A stretch of 6,891 nucleotides of DNA. Source: Bacteroidota bacterium (GTDB lineage Bacteria > Bacteroidota > Bacteroidia > Bacteroidales > CAJPTX01). Below the pieces are notes generated by a model. That model was not told the origin of the DNA. It made no database searches and saw only the letters and a program-made list of their open reading frames with translations. Both the position numbers and the translations under genes were made by a program. Shown here piece after piece: positions 1-6,323 of this stretch (within the stretch, counting starts at the first letter, position 1; every line of letters starts with the position of its first letter). Where the stretch lies: contig PDRH01000123.1 in assembly GCA_002748015.1 (NCBI GenBank), positions 1 to 6,891 on the forward strand, in the 5' to 3' direction.

Positions 1-43
1 GCGTTGGGTGAAGGATTAGGATGTACAATGATAGAGGGAATAC

Positions 44-2836
44 ATGGCAAAGGGGACTATAGATCTGCGGGGTGTCCGCGTGAATAATCTGCATATAGAG
101 GAGCTGTCGATACCTCGGCGTGAGCTGGTGGTGCTTACGGGGCTCTCTGGCTCGGGGAAATCCTCCCTGGCCTTCGAGACGCTCTATGCCGAGGGGCAAC
201 GGCGCTATGTCCAGAGCATGACCTCCTATGCGCGGCAGTTCCTCGGGCGCATGCCGAAGCCGGATGCGGACTACATCGGGGGTATTCCGCCGTCGATAGT
301 TATAGAGCAGCGGGTAAGCAACCGTAATCCCCGCTCCACTGTCGGAACCTCCTCGGAGGTCTATGAGTACCTTCGGTTGCTATTTGCCCGTGTGGGGAAG
401 ATAATCTCTCCGATCAGCGGCGAGGAGGTGAAGTGCCACACGGTGGATGATGTGGTGCGTTTTCTCGCTGGGCAGGAGGGGAAGCGCGTGGTGGTGCTCG
501 CTCCGCTTAACGGTGGGGGGGATAGCCGAGTGGGGCGGGAGCTGCTCGAGGACCTTGCGAGCCAGGGCTATAGCCGTGTCTATGCCAATGAGCAATTCCT
601 ACAGATAGACGGTGAGGAGTCTCGGAAGGAGGTTTGCCAGCTGCATACCCCAATCTACCTGCTGGTGGATCGCTTCGTAGCCAGCAGCGAGCCGGGCGCG
701 CAGATGCGGGTGTCCGACAGCGTGGAGGCGGCCTTCCGTCAGGGTGATGGCGCCTGCCGCCTGCTATTCGTACCTAAGGCCGGTAGGTCTGAAGCGTACG
801 ATTTCAGCGTGCGCCTTGAGCTGGATGGGCTCACCTTCCAGCGGCCTAGCCCCAACCTCTTCAGCTTCAATAACGCCATGGGGGCCTGCCCCACCTGCGA
901 GGGCTACGGCATGGCTGTGGGTATAGATGAGGATAGGGTTATACCCGACAAGAATCGCTCCATCTACGATGATGCGGTAGTCTGCTGGCGGGGCAACACC
1001 ATGCGCCAGGTGCGGGACGAGTTCATCATGGAGGCTACCAAGGTCGGCTTTCCCATCCATCGCCCGTACTTCCAGCTCACCGATGAGCAGCGAGCCATGG
1101 TGTGGGATGGCATTGGTACGGCCGAGGGTATCTACGCCTTCTTCGAGGCCCTCAAGCGCCAGAACTACAAGGTGCAGAACCGGGTGATGATCTCCCGCTA
1201 CACGGGCAAGACCCTTTGCCCCACGTGCCACGGTCGCCGGTTGCGGGATGAGGCCCTGTGGGTTCGTGTGGCTGGGCATAGCATTTCCGAGATGGTCGAT
1301 ATGCCCCTCCATCGCCTCAAGGATTGCCTCGATGGGCTTCAGCTCGATGAGCATGATATGGCGGTGGCCAAGCGCCTACTCCAGGAGCTGCGCACGCGTC
1401 TGCAGACCCTCGTGGATGTCGGTCTTGGCTATCTGACCCTCAACCGTCTGTCCAAGACTCTGAGCGGTGGCGAGACCCAGCGGATCAATCTGGCCACTTC
1501 GCTCGGTAGCTCGCTGGTTGGCTCGCTCTACATACTCGATGAGCCGAGCGTGGGGCTACATCCCCAGGATACCAGGAATTTAGTGGCTGTTCTGGAGCGG
1601 CTGCGTGACAAGGGCAACACCGTGCTGGTGGTGGAGCATGATGAGGATGTTATGCGGGCGGCGGATACCATCATAGACATGGGGCCTGGGGCGGGACGCA
1701 ATGGTGGTGGCGTGATGTACGTTGGCCCATTGGATGGTATAGATGCCTGCCCGGATAGCCTTACGGGGGCCTACCTATCTGGCCGGGAGAGCATCCCCTT
1801 GCCCTCTGGGCGTAGCGAGGGCTTCGGCGAGCTGCGGGTTGAGGGGGTGGTGGTGAACAACCTGAAGGGGGTGGATGTGCGTATACCGCTCGGTGCGCTG
1901 ACGGTGGTTACGGGTGTGAGCGGTTCGGGCAAATCGAGCCTTATCAATGTTGGGGTTAAGCAGGCAGTTGAGAGCCTGCTGGAGGGCTATGATCCCCTCA
2001 ATCCGACCTATAGGGCAGTGGAGCTACGTGGCGGTGAGCTTACCGCGATGGAGATTATGGACCAGAACCCCCTTTCGCGCTCCACCCGTTCGACCCCCGT
2101 TACCTACATAGGTAGCTTCGATAGGGTGCGTAGCATCTTTGCGAACGAGGAGGTTTCAAAGCGCCTTGGTCTAGGGGCCAACGCGTTCTCCTTCAACTCC
2201 TTCATGGGGGCGTGTGAGGAGTGCTCTGGTGCTGGGGTTGTGGTTGTGGAGATGCAGTTCATGGCCGACATAGAGGTTCCCTGCGAGGCCTGCCACGGTA
2301 TGCGGTACAAGCCCCAGGTGCTTGATGCCCTCCACCGGGGGAAGAATATACACGAGGTTCTACAGATGACGGTGGATGAGGCTGTCGACTTCTTTCGGGG
2401 GACGGAGGGTAACGATGCTCGCCAGCTGGTGGTAGAGCTGGAGGTGCTGCAGGAGGTGGGACTCGGCTATGTGCAGCTAGGGCAGAGTACCAGCACCCTG
2501 AGTGGCGGTGAGGCCCAGCGGCTGAAGCTGGCGAGCTACCTGCTACGGCCCAAGAGCGATGAGCGCATCTTCTTCATGTTCGACGAGCCAACGACTGGGC
2601 TACACATCCACGATATCCGCAAGCTGGTGCATGCCTTCCGTCGTCTCGTTGAGCTGGGTCATACGATAGTGGTGATAGAGCACAATGTGGAGCTCATGCG
2701 CCAGGCTGACTGGATGGTAGACATGGGGCCTGGGGCTGGGGAGTACGGTGGGCATGTTGTCTTCATGGGTACACCGGAGGAGCTGGCTCTGTGCGAGCAG
2801 TCGGCAACGGCCAGGTTCTTGAAGGATAGGCTCTAG
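44..2836 (+). CDS. uvrA: UvrA-family excinuclease ABC subunit A (UvrA2-like paralog)
   Basis: UvrA is the ATP-driven DNA damage sensor of nucleotide excision repair; it forms dimers and loads UvrB. At 930 residues this is close to E. coli UvrA (about 940). Visible landmarks: Walker A GLSGSGKS at 33-40; a UvrB-binding-type region at about 115-255; CPTC at 282-285; a second CPTC in the insertion domain (TLCPTCHGRRL); signature LSGGETQR at 473-480; Walker B ILDEPS around 499; second Walker A GVSGSGKS at 624-631; a complete zinc finger C724/C727...C747/C750; signature LSGGEAQR at 819-826; and FDEPTTGLH around 847. The usual first CXXC pair of zinc finger 1 is missing (LELDGLTF stands there). The ASYL...MFDEPTTGLH segment resembles the second UvrA paralog of Bacteroidetes rather than canonical UvrA1, so it may serve a specialised repair or drug-resistance role (inference). 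The start is fixed by an in-frame TAG at 32-34; a purine-rich AGAGGG lies 5 bases before the ATG. It ends with TAG and converges on the methyltransferase gene. Confidence 0.95.
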   Translation: MAKGTIDLRGVRVNNLHIEELSIPRRELVVLTGLSGSGKSSLAFETLYAEGQRRYVQSMTSYARQFLGRMPKPDADYIGGIPPSIVIEQRVSNRNPRSTVGTSSEVYEYLRLLFARVGKIISPISGEEVKCHTVDDVVRFLAGQEGKRVVVLAPLNGGGDSRVGRELLEDLASQGYSRVYANEQFLQIDGEESRKEVCQLHTPIYLLVDRFVASSEPGAQMRVSDSVEAAFRQGDGACRLLFVPKAGRSEAYDFSVRLELDGLTFQRPSPNLFSFNNAMGACPTCEGYGMAVGIDEDRVIPDKNRSIYDDAVVCWRGNTMRQVRDEFIMEATKVGFPIHRPYFQLTDEQRAMVWDGIGTAEGIYAFFEALKRQNYKVQNRVMISRYTGKTLCPTCHGRRLRDEALWVRVAGHSISEMVDMPLHRLKDCLDGLQLDEHDMAVAKRLLQELRTRLQTLVDVGLGYLTLNRLSKTLSGGETQRINLATSLGSSLVGSLYILDEPSVGLHPQDTRNLVAVLERLRDKGNTVLVVEHDEDVMRAADTIIDMGPGAGRNGGGVMYVGPLDGIDACPDSLTGAYLSGRESIPLPSGRSEGFGELRVEGVVVNNLKGVDVRIPLGALTVVTGVSGSGKSSLINVGVKQAVESLLEGYDPLNPTYRAVELRGGELTAMEIMDQNPLSRSTRSTPVTYIGSFDRVRSIFANEEVSKRLGLGANAFSFNSFMGACEECSGAGVVVVEMQFMADIEVPCEACHGMRYKPQVLDALHRGKNIHEVLQMTVDEAVDFFRGTEGNDARQLVVELEVLQEVGLGYVQLGQSTSTLSGGEAQRLKLASYLLRPKSDERIFFMFDEPTTGLHIHDIRKLVHAFRRLVELGHTIVVIEHNVELMRQADWMVDMGPGAGEYGGHVVFMGTPEELALCEQSATARFLKDRL

Positions 2837-2854
2837 TTTCCCAATGCGGTTTAT

Positions 2855-2882
2855 TAGCGGCGCGGCGAGCCGACTGCCGCTA
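2855..2882 (+). terminator. hairpin after uvrA, possible terminator without U-tract
   Basis: TAGCGGC (2855-2861) and GCCGCTA (2876-2882) form a perfect 7-bp outer stem. An inner CGG/CCG stem closes a CGAG tetraloop. It starts 18 bases after the uvrA stop, where a terminator would be expected, but no run of T follows, so intrinsic termination is uncertain. Its 3' arm overlaps the start of the adjacent inverted repeat copy. Confidence 0.35.
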
Positions 2883-3021
2883 CGGGCTACTTGCTCGATA
2901 TAAATGCTCCCATTCGGCGGATTGGGTGGCAAGCGGCCCGTAGGTATAGCGGTTTTTCGCTTCGCTCAACAGCGCAGATGCACCGGCCTTCGTGCCAGTC
3001 GTCGCATGCCAAGAATAACGA
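2878..3021 (+). repeat. structured repeat, copy A (inverted partner of copy B)
   Basis: Bases 2878-2952 match the reverse complement of 3653-3727 at 61 of 75 positions with no gaps, including an identical 12-base block CGATATAAATGC (2896-2907). A second block at 3004-3021 (starting GCATGCC) matches 3629-3646 in reverse at 16 of 18. Copy A carries about 45 extra bases between its two blocks. The core is an imperfect palindrome: CGCTA/TAGCG at the ends, then CGGGC/GCCCG, TTGC/GCAA and CCCA/TGGG inside. It lies just beyond the 3' end of the minus-strand methyltransferase gene. No target duplication was seen at its outer edge. Confidence 0.8.
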
Positions 3022-3066
3022 ATTGCGATAAACCGAGTTGGGTGTTTTCGCAGGGTGGGGTGGGGT

Positions 3067-3558
3067 CTACTTCCTGGGGAACCATGGGATGCAGCGGTTG
3101 ACCCGTCTGCAGTAGTCGTCGAATTCCTGGCCGAAGCGGGCGCGTAGCCATTTCTCCTCCGTTTGCCTCAGCAGGATGGCGAGGAATGCGTAGTAGAGCA
3201 TGGGTAGCACGAAGAGGTAGAGGTTTCCCATGTATATGATGATGGCCGATGCTCCTATCATGAATGCGGCGTAGATCGGGTTGCGCACGATGGCGAAGGG
3301 GCCAGTGGTCAGGAGTTTCTCCTCGTTCAGGGCGGTCTGCAGCTGCGAGAAGAAGGCCGCCCTGGCCCATAGGACGAAGGCTCCTAGCCCCATTAGCCCT
3401 CCTAGGATGCGTAGCGGCCAGGCTAGCGCGGGTATGCTGAAGCGGGGGAGTAGCCCCTCGTGGTCAAAATACCAGGCGAGTATGCTGATGAGCATTACCG
3501 TTGGTGCGTATAGCGGTCCAACTCCCATGCGGGGCATGGGCTTTTGCGTCTGTTCCAT
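3067..3558 (-). CDS. membrane methyltransferase, isoprenylcysteine carboxyl methyltransferase/PEMT-like family
   Basis: A 163-residue integral membrane protein with about four hydrophobic segments (roughly 14-31, 42-66, 94-111 and 113-131). Between and after them lie the family's SAM-binding signatures: GPFAIVRNPIY at 86-96 (the G-x-[YF]-x3-R-[NH]-P-x-Y pattern) and the C-terminal EE...FGQEFDDYCRRV...IPW block at about 134-159. Members use S-adenosylmethionine to methylate lipophilic or prenylated substrates at the membrane. The bacterial substrates are mostly unknown, so none is assigned. Length is typical for the small bacterial members. The start is the first ATG of the frame (3556-3558); the stop is TAG. 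It stands alone, convergent with uvrA and divergent from thiS, and is bracketed by inverted copies of one repeat. It could be described equally as DUF1295 or PEMT-like; the family is clear but the function is not. Confidence 0.9.
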   Translation of the reverse strand: MEQTQKPMPRMGVGPLYAPTVMLISILAWYFDHEGLLPRFSIPALAWPLRILGGLMGLGAFVLWARAAFFSQLQTALNEEKLLTTGPFAIVRNPIYAAFMIGASAIIIYMGNLYLFVLPMLYYAFLAILLRQTEEKWLRARFGQEFDDYCRRVNRCIPWFPRK

Positions 3559-3590
3559 GGCTTCGGTCTATTCGTCATCCTATTTTGACC

Positions 3591-3598
3591 TAAAGGTA
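3591..3598 (-). promoter_or_regulatory. possible -7 element for the methyltransferase gene
   Basis: Read on the minus strand this is TACCTTTA, one base off the Bacteroidetes -7 consensus TAnnTTTG, and it lies 32 bases upstream of the ATG. No convincing -33 TTTG is seen at 19-21 bases further upstream, so support is weak. Confidence 0.25.
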
Positions 3599-3628
3599 GC
3601 ATTTTTCCCGTTTGCCTACTCCCATTCG

Positions 3629-3727
3629 TCGCTATTCTAGGCATGCGGCAAGCCGCTATGCCCACGGGCTGCATGCAACCCATTGCACCGAATAGGGGCA
3701 TTTATATCGCATAAGTAGCACGTAGCG
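3629..3727 (-). repeat. structured repeat, copy B (inverted partner of copy A)
   Basis: The reverse complement of 3653-3727 aligns gap-free with 2878-2952 (61 of 75 identical), and 3629-3646 aligns with 3004-3021 (16 of 18). Here the two blocks are only 6 bases apart, against 51 in copy A. The palindromic pairings persist although the bases differ: CGCTA/TAGCG is retained, and an inner ATGC/GCAT stands where copy A has TTGC/GCAA. It lies upstream of the methyltransferase start, so the two copies enclose that gene symmetrically. Confidence 0.8.
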
Positions 3728-3880
3728 ATGTGGTGGGCTGGCAGCCGGCAGGGGCTACTTGCCGGATGTATCTTCGTGCGATATGGTGTGTTGGGTGGTG
3801 GGGTTCGCATGGGGGTGGTGGTATAATCATGGTGTTGTTGCCTTTTCCGGGTGCTATATCCCTTCTTTTTCCTACATTCG

Positions 3881-3914
3881 CGGGGTGCTATGCCCCGTCG
3901 TGGGGTATGTAGCA
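3881..3914 (+). promoter_or_regulatory. thiS leader with two mutually exclusive hairpins
   Basis: CCCC at 3893-3896 can pair either with the upstream GGGG (CGGGG 3881-3885 / CCCCG 3893-3897, 7-base loop) or with the downstream GGGG at 3902-3905. The second fold is extended by TGCTA (3886-3890) with TAGCA (3910-3914). A related GGGTGCTATATCCC lies at 3849-3862. The block ends 30 bases before the thiS ATG. Pairing is visible; a regulatory role is inference. Confidence 0.35.
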
Positions 3915-3944
3915 GTTAGAACCAAATATTAGAAGGCGTACGCA

Positions 3945-4151
3945 ATGGTGGAAATCAAGGTGAATGATGAGGCCCGGCAGGTGCCGGAGGGTACGAGCAT
4001 CTCGCAGCTGGTGGAAATTCTCGGGTTGCGAGGCAAGGGGGCAATATCCATCGCCGTCAACAGCACCATCGTGCGGGCTGGTAGCTGGGACAGCCACGTT
4101 CTGGAGGCGCAGGACCAGGTAATTATCCTGACCATAGCCCAGGGTGGATAG
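3945..4151 (+). CDS. thiS: thiamine biosynthesis sulfur carrier protein ThiS
   Basis: A 68-residue ubiquitin-like protein, the normal ThiS length (about 65-70). It ends in the obligatory Gly-Gly (67-68), which is adenylated and converted to a thiocarboxylate that donates sulfur to the thiazole synthase ThiG. Family features: N-terminal beta strand (VEIKVNDE), the PEGTSISQLVE segment leading into the helix, IAVNSTIV in the middle, and the closing DQVIILTIAQGG. AGAAGG at 3931-3936 is an 8-base-spaced ribosome-binding-like site supporting the ATG at 3945. It lies 75 bases ahead of thiC in the same direction, probably one transcript. The usual partners ThiG, ThiF and ThiH are not in the window, so they must be encoded elsewhere if the thiazole branch works. 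MoaD is the main alternative for this fold, but the thiC neighbour argues for ThiS. Confidence 0.93.
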   Translation: MVEIKVNDEARQVPEGTSISQLVEILGLRGKGAISIAVNSTIVRAGSWDSHVLEAQDQVIILTIAQGG

Positions 4152-4152
4152 G

Positions 4153-4203
4153 GGGTGAATTGGTAAATGAACACCTGTTGAGGCTGTAGTACCAGCGTAG
4201 CAA
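4153..4203 (+). promoter_or_regulatory. TPP-riboswitch-like 3' half between thiS and thiC
   Basis: GTAGTACCAGCGTAGCAA (4186-4203) closely resembles the conserved 3' end of the TPP (THI-box) aptamer, as I recall it ...TAATGCCAGCGTAGGGAA. ACCTG (4173-4177) stands where the aptamer's ACCTGAT begins, and GCTG/CAGC (4183-4186, 4193-4196) forms the local hairpin. A GGGGGTG (4151-4157) resembles the 5' GGGGTGC and can pair with CACC. The P3 arm and the CTGAGA pyrimidine-binding motif are not seen, so this may be a degenerate aptamer or chance. Confidence 0.35.
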
Positions 4204-4226
4204 CTGAATAAACAAGGCTTAGAATA

Positions 4227-5972
4227 ATGGAGCAAAATCATTCCTGTGAGTACATCACACAGATGCCCATAGATGGCTCGAAGAAGGTATACATCCAGTC
4301 CGAGCGGGATCCGCGGGTGCGGGTGCCGATGCGCCGGATAGACCTGGCGGATACCGTAGCACCGGATGGGAATAGCCGGCCGAATGCGCCGGTGTACGTC
4401 TACGATACGTCGGGGCCCTTCACCGATCCGGATATAGAGGTGAATGTGATGGAGGGTATTCCGCAGCTGCGGGTGGACTGGATAGCGGAGCGTGGCGATA
4501 CGGATGAGTTGCCGGGCCTGTCGTCGGAGTATGGTCGTATGCGTCTTGCCGACGCATCGCTGGAGCATCTGCGCTTCCCGCACGTGAAGCACAACCCGCT
4601 GCGGGCCAAGGAGGGGCATGGTGTTACCCAGATGTACTACGCGCGGCAAGGGGTGGTAACGCCGGAGATGGAGTTCGTGGCGGTTCGCGAGAATCAGAAT
4701 ATGCAGGCGATGCATAGGGCGTACGGTGGTGGCCGTGAGATGCCCGAGCCGATAACGGCGGAGTTCGTGCGCGATGAGATCGCTGCCGGGCGTGCGATTA
4801 TCCCCTGCAACATCAACCACCCGGAGCTGGAGCCCATGATCATCGGGCGGAACTTCCTGGTGAAGATTAATGCCAACATTGGGAACTCGGCGATTACGTC
4901 GGGCATACATGAGGAGGTGGAGAAGTCGGTGTGGGCATCGCGCTGGGGGGCAGACACTGTGATGGACCTCTCGACGGGGGACAATATCCATGAGACGCGT
5001 GAGTGGATCATCCGCAACTCGCCGGTGCCGATAGGGACTGTGCCGCTATACCAGGCTCTGGAGAAGATAGATGGTGATGTGGAGAAGCTGACCTGGGAGG
5101 TGTACCGCGATACGCTGATTGAGCAGGCTGAGCAGGGTGTGGACTACTTCACGATCCATGCGGGTCTGCTGAAGGACTACGTACCCTACACGGCCAAGCG
5201 GGTTACGGGCATCGTATCGCGCGGGGGGGCCATCATGGCCAAGTGGTCGATCATGCATAATCAGGAGAACTTCCTGTACACGCATTTTGATGAGATATGC
5301 GATATCCTGGCGGCCTACGATGTGGCGGTTTCGCTGGGGGATGGTCTGCGCCCGGGTTCTATTGCCGATGCGAATGACAAGGCTCAGTTCTCGGAGCTGA
5401 AGACCCTTGGTGAGCTGGCTTCGCGGGCGTGGGAGAAGAACGTGCAGGTGATGATAGAGGGGCCTGGGCATGTGCCGATGGACAAGATAGCGGTGAATGC
5501 GGAGCTGGAGCAGGAGGTATGCCACGATGCACCTTTCTATACGCTCGGTCCGTTGGTGTGCGATATTGCGCCGGGCTACGACCATATAACCTCGGCGATT
5601 GGCGGGGCGATTATCGGTTGGCACGGTACGGCGATGCTCTGCTACGTTACGCCTAAGGAACACCTCGGACTACCGAACCGGGATGACGTGAAGGAGGGGG
5701 TGATCACCTATAAGCTGACTGCGCATGGGGTGGATCTGGCCAAGGGGCATCCCTAGGCGATGTACCGCGACAATGCAATGAGCAAGGCTCGCTTTGAGTT
5801 CCGCTGGAACGATCAGTTCCATCTTTCGCTCGACCCGGAGAAGTCTCGTCGCTTCCATGACGAGACGTTGCCAGAGGGGCATGATGAGCATTTCTGCTCG
5901 ATGTGCGGTAAGAAGTTCTGCTCTATGCGGACCTCGCAGCAGGTGCATGAGTATGCGGCAGCGAAGGAGTAG
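4227..5972 (+). CDS. thiC: phosphomethylpyrimidine synthase ThiC, interrupted by in-frame TAG at codon 510
   Basis: ThiC is the non-canonical radical-SAM enzyme that rearranges aminoimidazole ribotide to HMP-phosphate, the pyrimidine of thiamine. The uninterrupted 5' part (4227-5756) encodes 509 residues: N-terminal domain, then the (beta/alpha)8 barrel with RENQNMQ, NINHPELEP, IGNSAITSG, SLGDGLRPG (369-377) and EGPGHVPM (411-418). The expected metal-site histidines are present as H415 and H479. Codon 510 is TAG (5754-5756) in place of the Gly of GHPGAQ. The same frame then continues to 5972 with the conserved RDNAMSKARFEFRW block and CSMCGKKFC (C557, C560, C565), the CX2CX4C cluster ligands. 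With the stop ignored the product is 581 codons, a normal bacterial size. Without the tail the protein should not bind its cluster. It could be a pseudogene, a readthrough gene or a split gene. The ATG at 4227 has AAGG 9 bases upstream. Confidence 0.9.
5754..5756 (+). other. in-frame amber codon inside thiC
   Basis: The codons read CAT CCC TAG GCG ATG TAC CGC GAC AAT GCA: His-Pro-stop-Ala-Met-Tyr-Arg-Asp-Asn-Ala. The family as I recall it reads GHPGAQ(I/V)RDNA, so TAG replaces Gly and an ATG replaces Gln two codons later. The frame is unchanged across the stop. Confidence 0.95.
5760..5972 (+). CDS. thiC: ThiC C-terminal cluster-binding segment as a possible separate 70-residue product
   Basis: From the ATG one codon after the TAG, the frame encodes 70 residues matching the ThiC C-terminus throughout: RDNAMSKARFEFRW, LSLDPEK, FHDETLPEG and HFCSMCGKKFCSM, ending in EYAAAKE and TAG. 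The three cysteines ligate the [4Fe-4S] cluster used to cleave SAM; in known ThiC structures this tail reaches the active site of the partner protomer in the dimer, so supply in trans is conceivable (inference). The TAG-GCG-ATG spacing suits termination-coupled reinitiation, and AAGGGG (5742-5747, within the conserved KGHP codons) lies 12 bases before the ATG. Conservation shows no sign of decay. If the gene is simply broken or misread, this is only its 3' end. The intrinsic terminator follows 25 bases later. Confidence 0.55.
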   Translation: MYRDNAMSKARFEFRWNDQFHLSLDPEKSRRFHDETLPEGHDEHFCSMCGKKFCSMRTSQQVHEYAAAKE

Positions 5973-5997
5973 GGGGGATTTAGGGATGTAAGCTAGG

Positions 5998-6029
5998 GAG
6001 CGTAGCGGGGTGACCGCTGCGCTCTTTTT
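5998..6029 (+). terminator. intrinsic terminator after thiC
   Basis: GAGCGTAGCGG (5998-6008) pairs with CCGCTGCGCTC (6014-6024) over 11 positions with one G-T wobble. It closes a 5-base loop and is followed directly by TTTTT (6025-6029). It sits 25 bases after the end of the complete thiC frame, consistent with transcription running through the TAG to the end of the C-terminal segment. Confidence 0.88.
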
Positions 6030-6051
6030 GTGTGCTGGTGTAGGGGAGGCC

Positions 6052-6311
6052 GTGGTTCCGCTGTGGCCATCGCAGTGGCCTCCACCGTGGCGTTACGGTG
6101 CCTGTGGTTCCGCTGTGGCTATCGCGGTGGCCTCCACCGCGGCGTTACGGTGGCTGTGGTTCCGCTGTGGCTATCGCGGTGGCCTCCACCGCGGCGTTAC
6201 GGTGGCCGTGATTCCGTTCAGGCTATCGCGGTGGCCTCCACTGCGGCGTTACGGTGGCCGTGGTTCCGCTATGGCCATCGCAGTAGCCTCCACCGCGGCG
6301 TTACGGTGGCT
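6052..6311 (+). repeat. 52-base tandem repeat, five copies
   Basis: Units start at 6052, 6104, 6156, 6208 and 6260, each beginning GTGGTTCCGC or a close variant; a short remnant GTGG at 6312 precedes divergence. Units 2 and 3 differ only in the last base; units 1, 4 and 5 each differ from unit 2 at about 4-6 positions. Units 2 and 3 contain a perfect hairpin GCGGTGG-CCT-CCACCGC and an overlapping alternative CCACCG/CGGTGG. The period is not a multiple of three, and there are no spacers, so it is neither coding nor CRISPR. Confidence 0.95.
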
Positions 6312-6323
6312 GTGGCTTTTTCC

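Larger units (their letters stand above)
3559..3944. other. 386-base intergenic region between methyltransferase gene and thiS
   Basis: This divergent intergenic region holds the methyltransferase upstream sequence, repeat copy B (3629-3727), a hairpin CCGGCA/TGCCGG (3745-3750, 3760-3765), a possible degenerate third repeat copy (about 3752-3798), a G-rich GGTGG-like tract (about 3791-3820) and the thiS leader with alternative hairpins. A weak -7-like TACATTCG lies at 3873-3880, 64 bases before thiS. No CTGAGA-type TPP riboswitch core was found upstream of thiS. No convincing gene was seen. Confidence 0.6.

Noticed and set aside
764..1354. Minus-strand open frame of 196 codons inside uvrA
   Set aside because: Shadow of the UvrA frame in GC-rich sequence.
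2878..3727. Integron-type attC sites around the methyltransferase gene
   Set aside because: The elements are palindromic, but they face opposite directions and no convincing GTTRRRY/RYYYAAC core pair or integrase is seen.
3730..3912. Small 60-codon frame upstream of thiS
   Set aside because: Gly/Trp-rich translation over a G-rich intergenic tract, no family resemblance, and it overlaps the leader hairpins.
3730..3944. Canonical TPP riboswitch upstream of thiS
   Set aside because: GGGGTGC is present at 3882-3888, but neither CTGAGA nor the ACCTGAT...CCAGCGTAGGG half follows.
3888..4991. Long minus-strand open frame of 367 codons opposite thiS and thiC
   Set aside because: It lies antisense to two clearly recognisable genes, its translation is rich in His, Arg and Leu as expected for a shadow frame, and no family is recognisable.
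5046..5663. Minus-strand open frame of 205 codons inside thiC
   Set aside because: Shadow of conserved ThiC coding sequence, with no recognisable domain.
5754..5756. Pyrrolysine or genetic-code reassignment at TAG
   Set aside because: Every other gene end in the window uses TAG as a stop, and no long frame other than thiC contains an internal TAG.
6052..6311. CRISPR array
   Set aside because: Units are directly contiguous with no unique spacers between them, and no cas genes are present.
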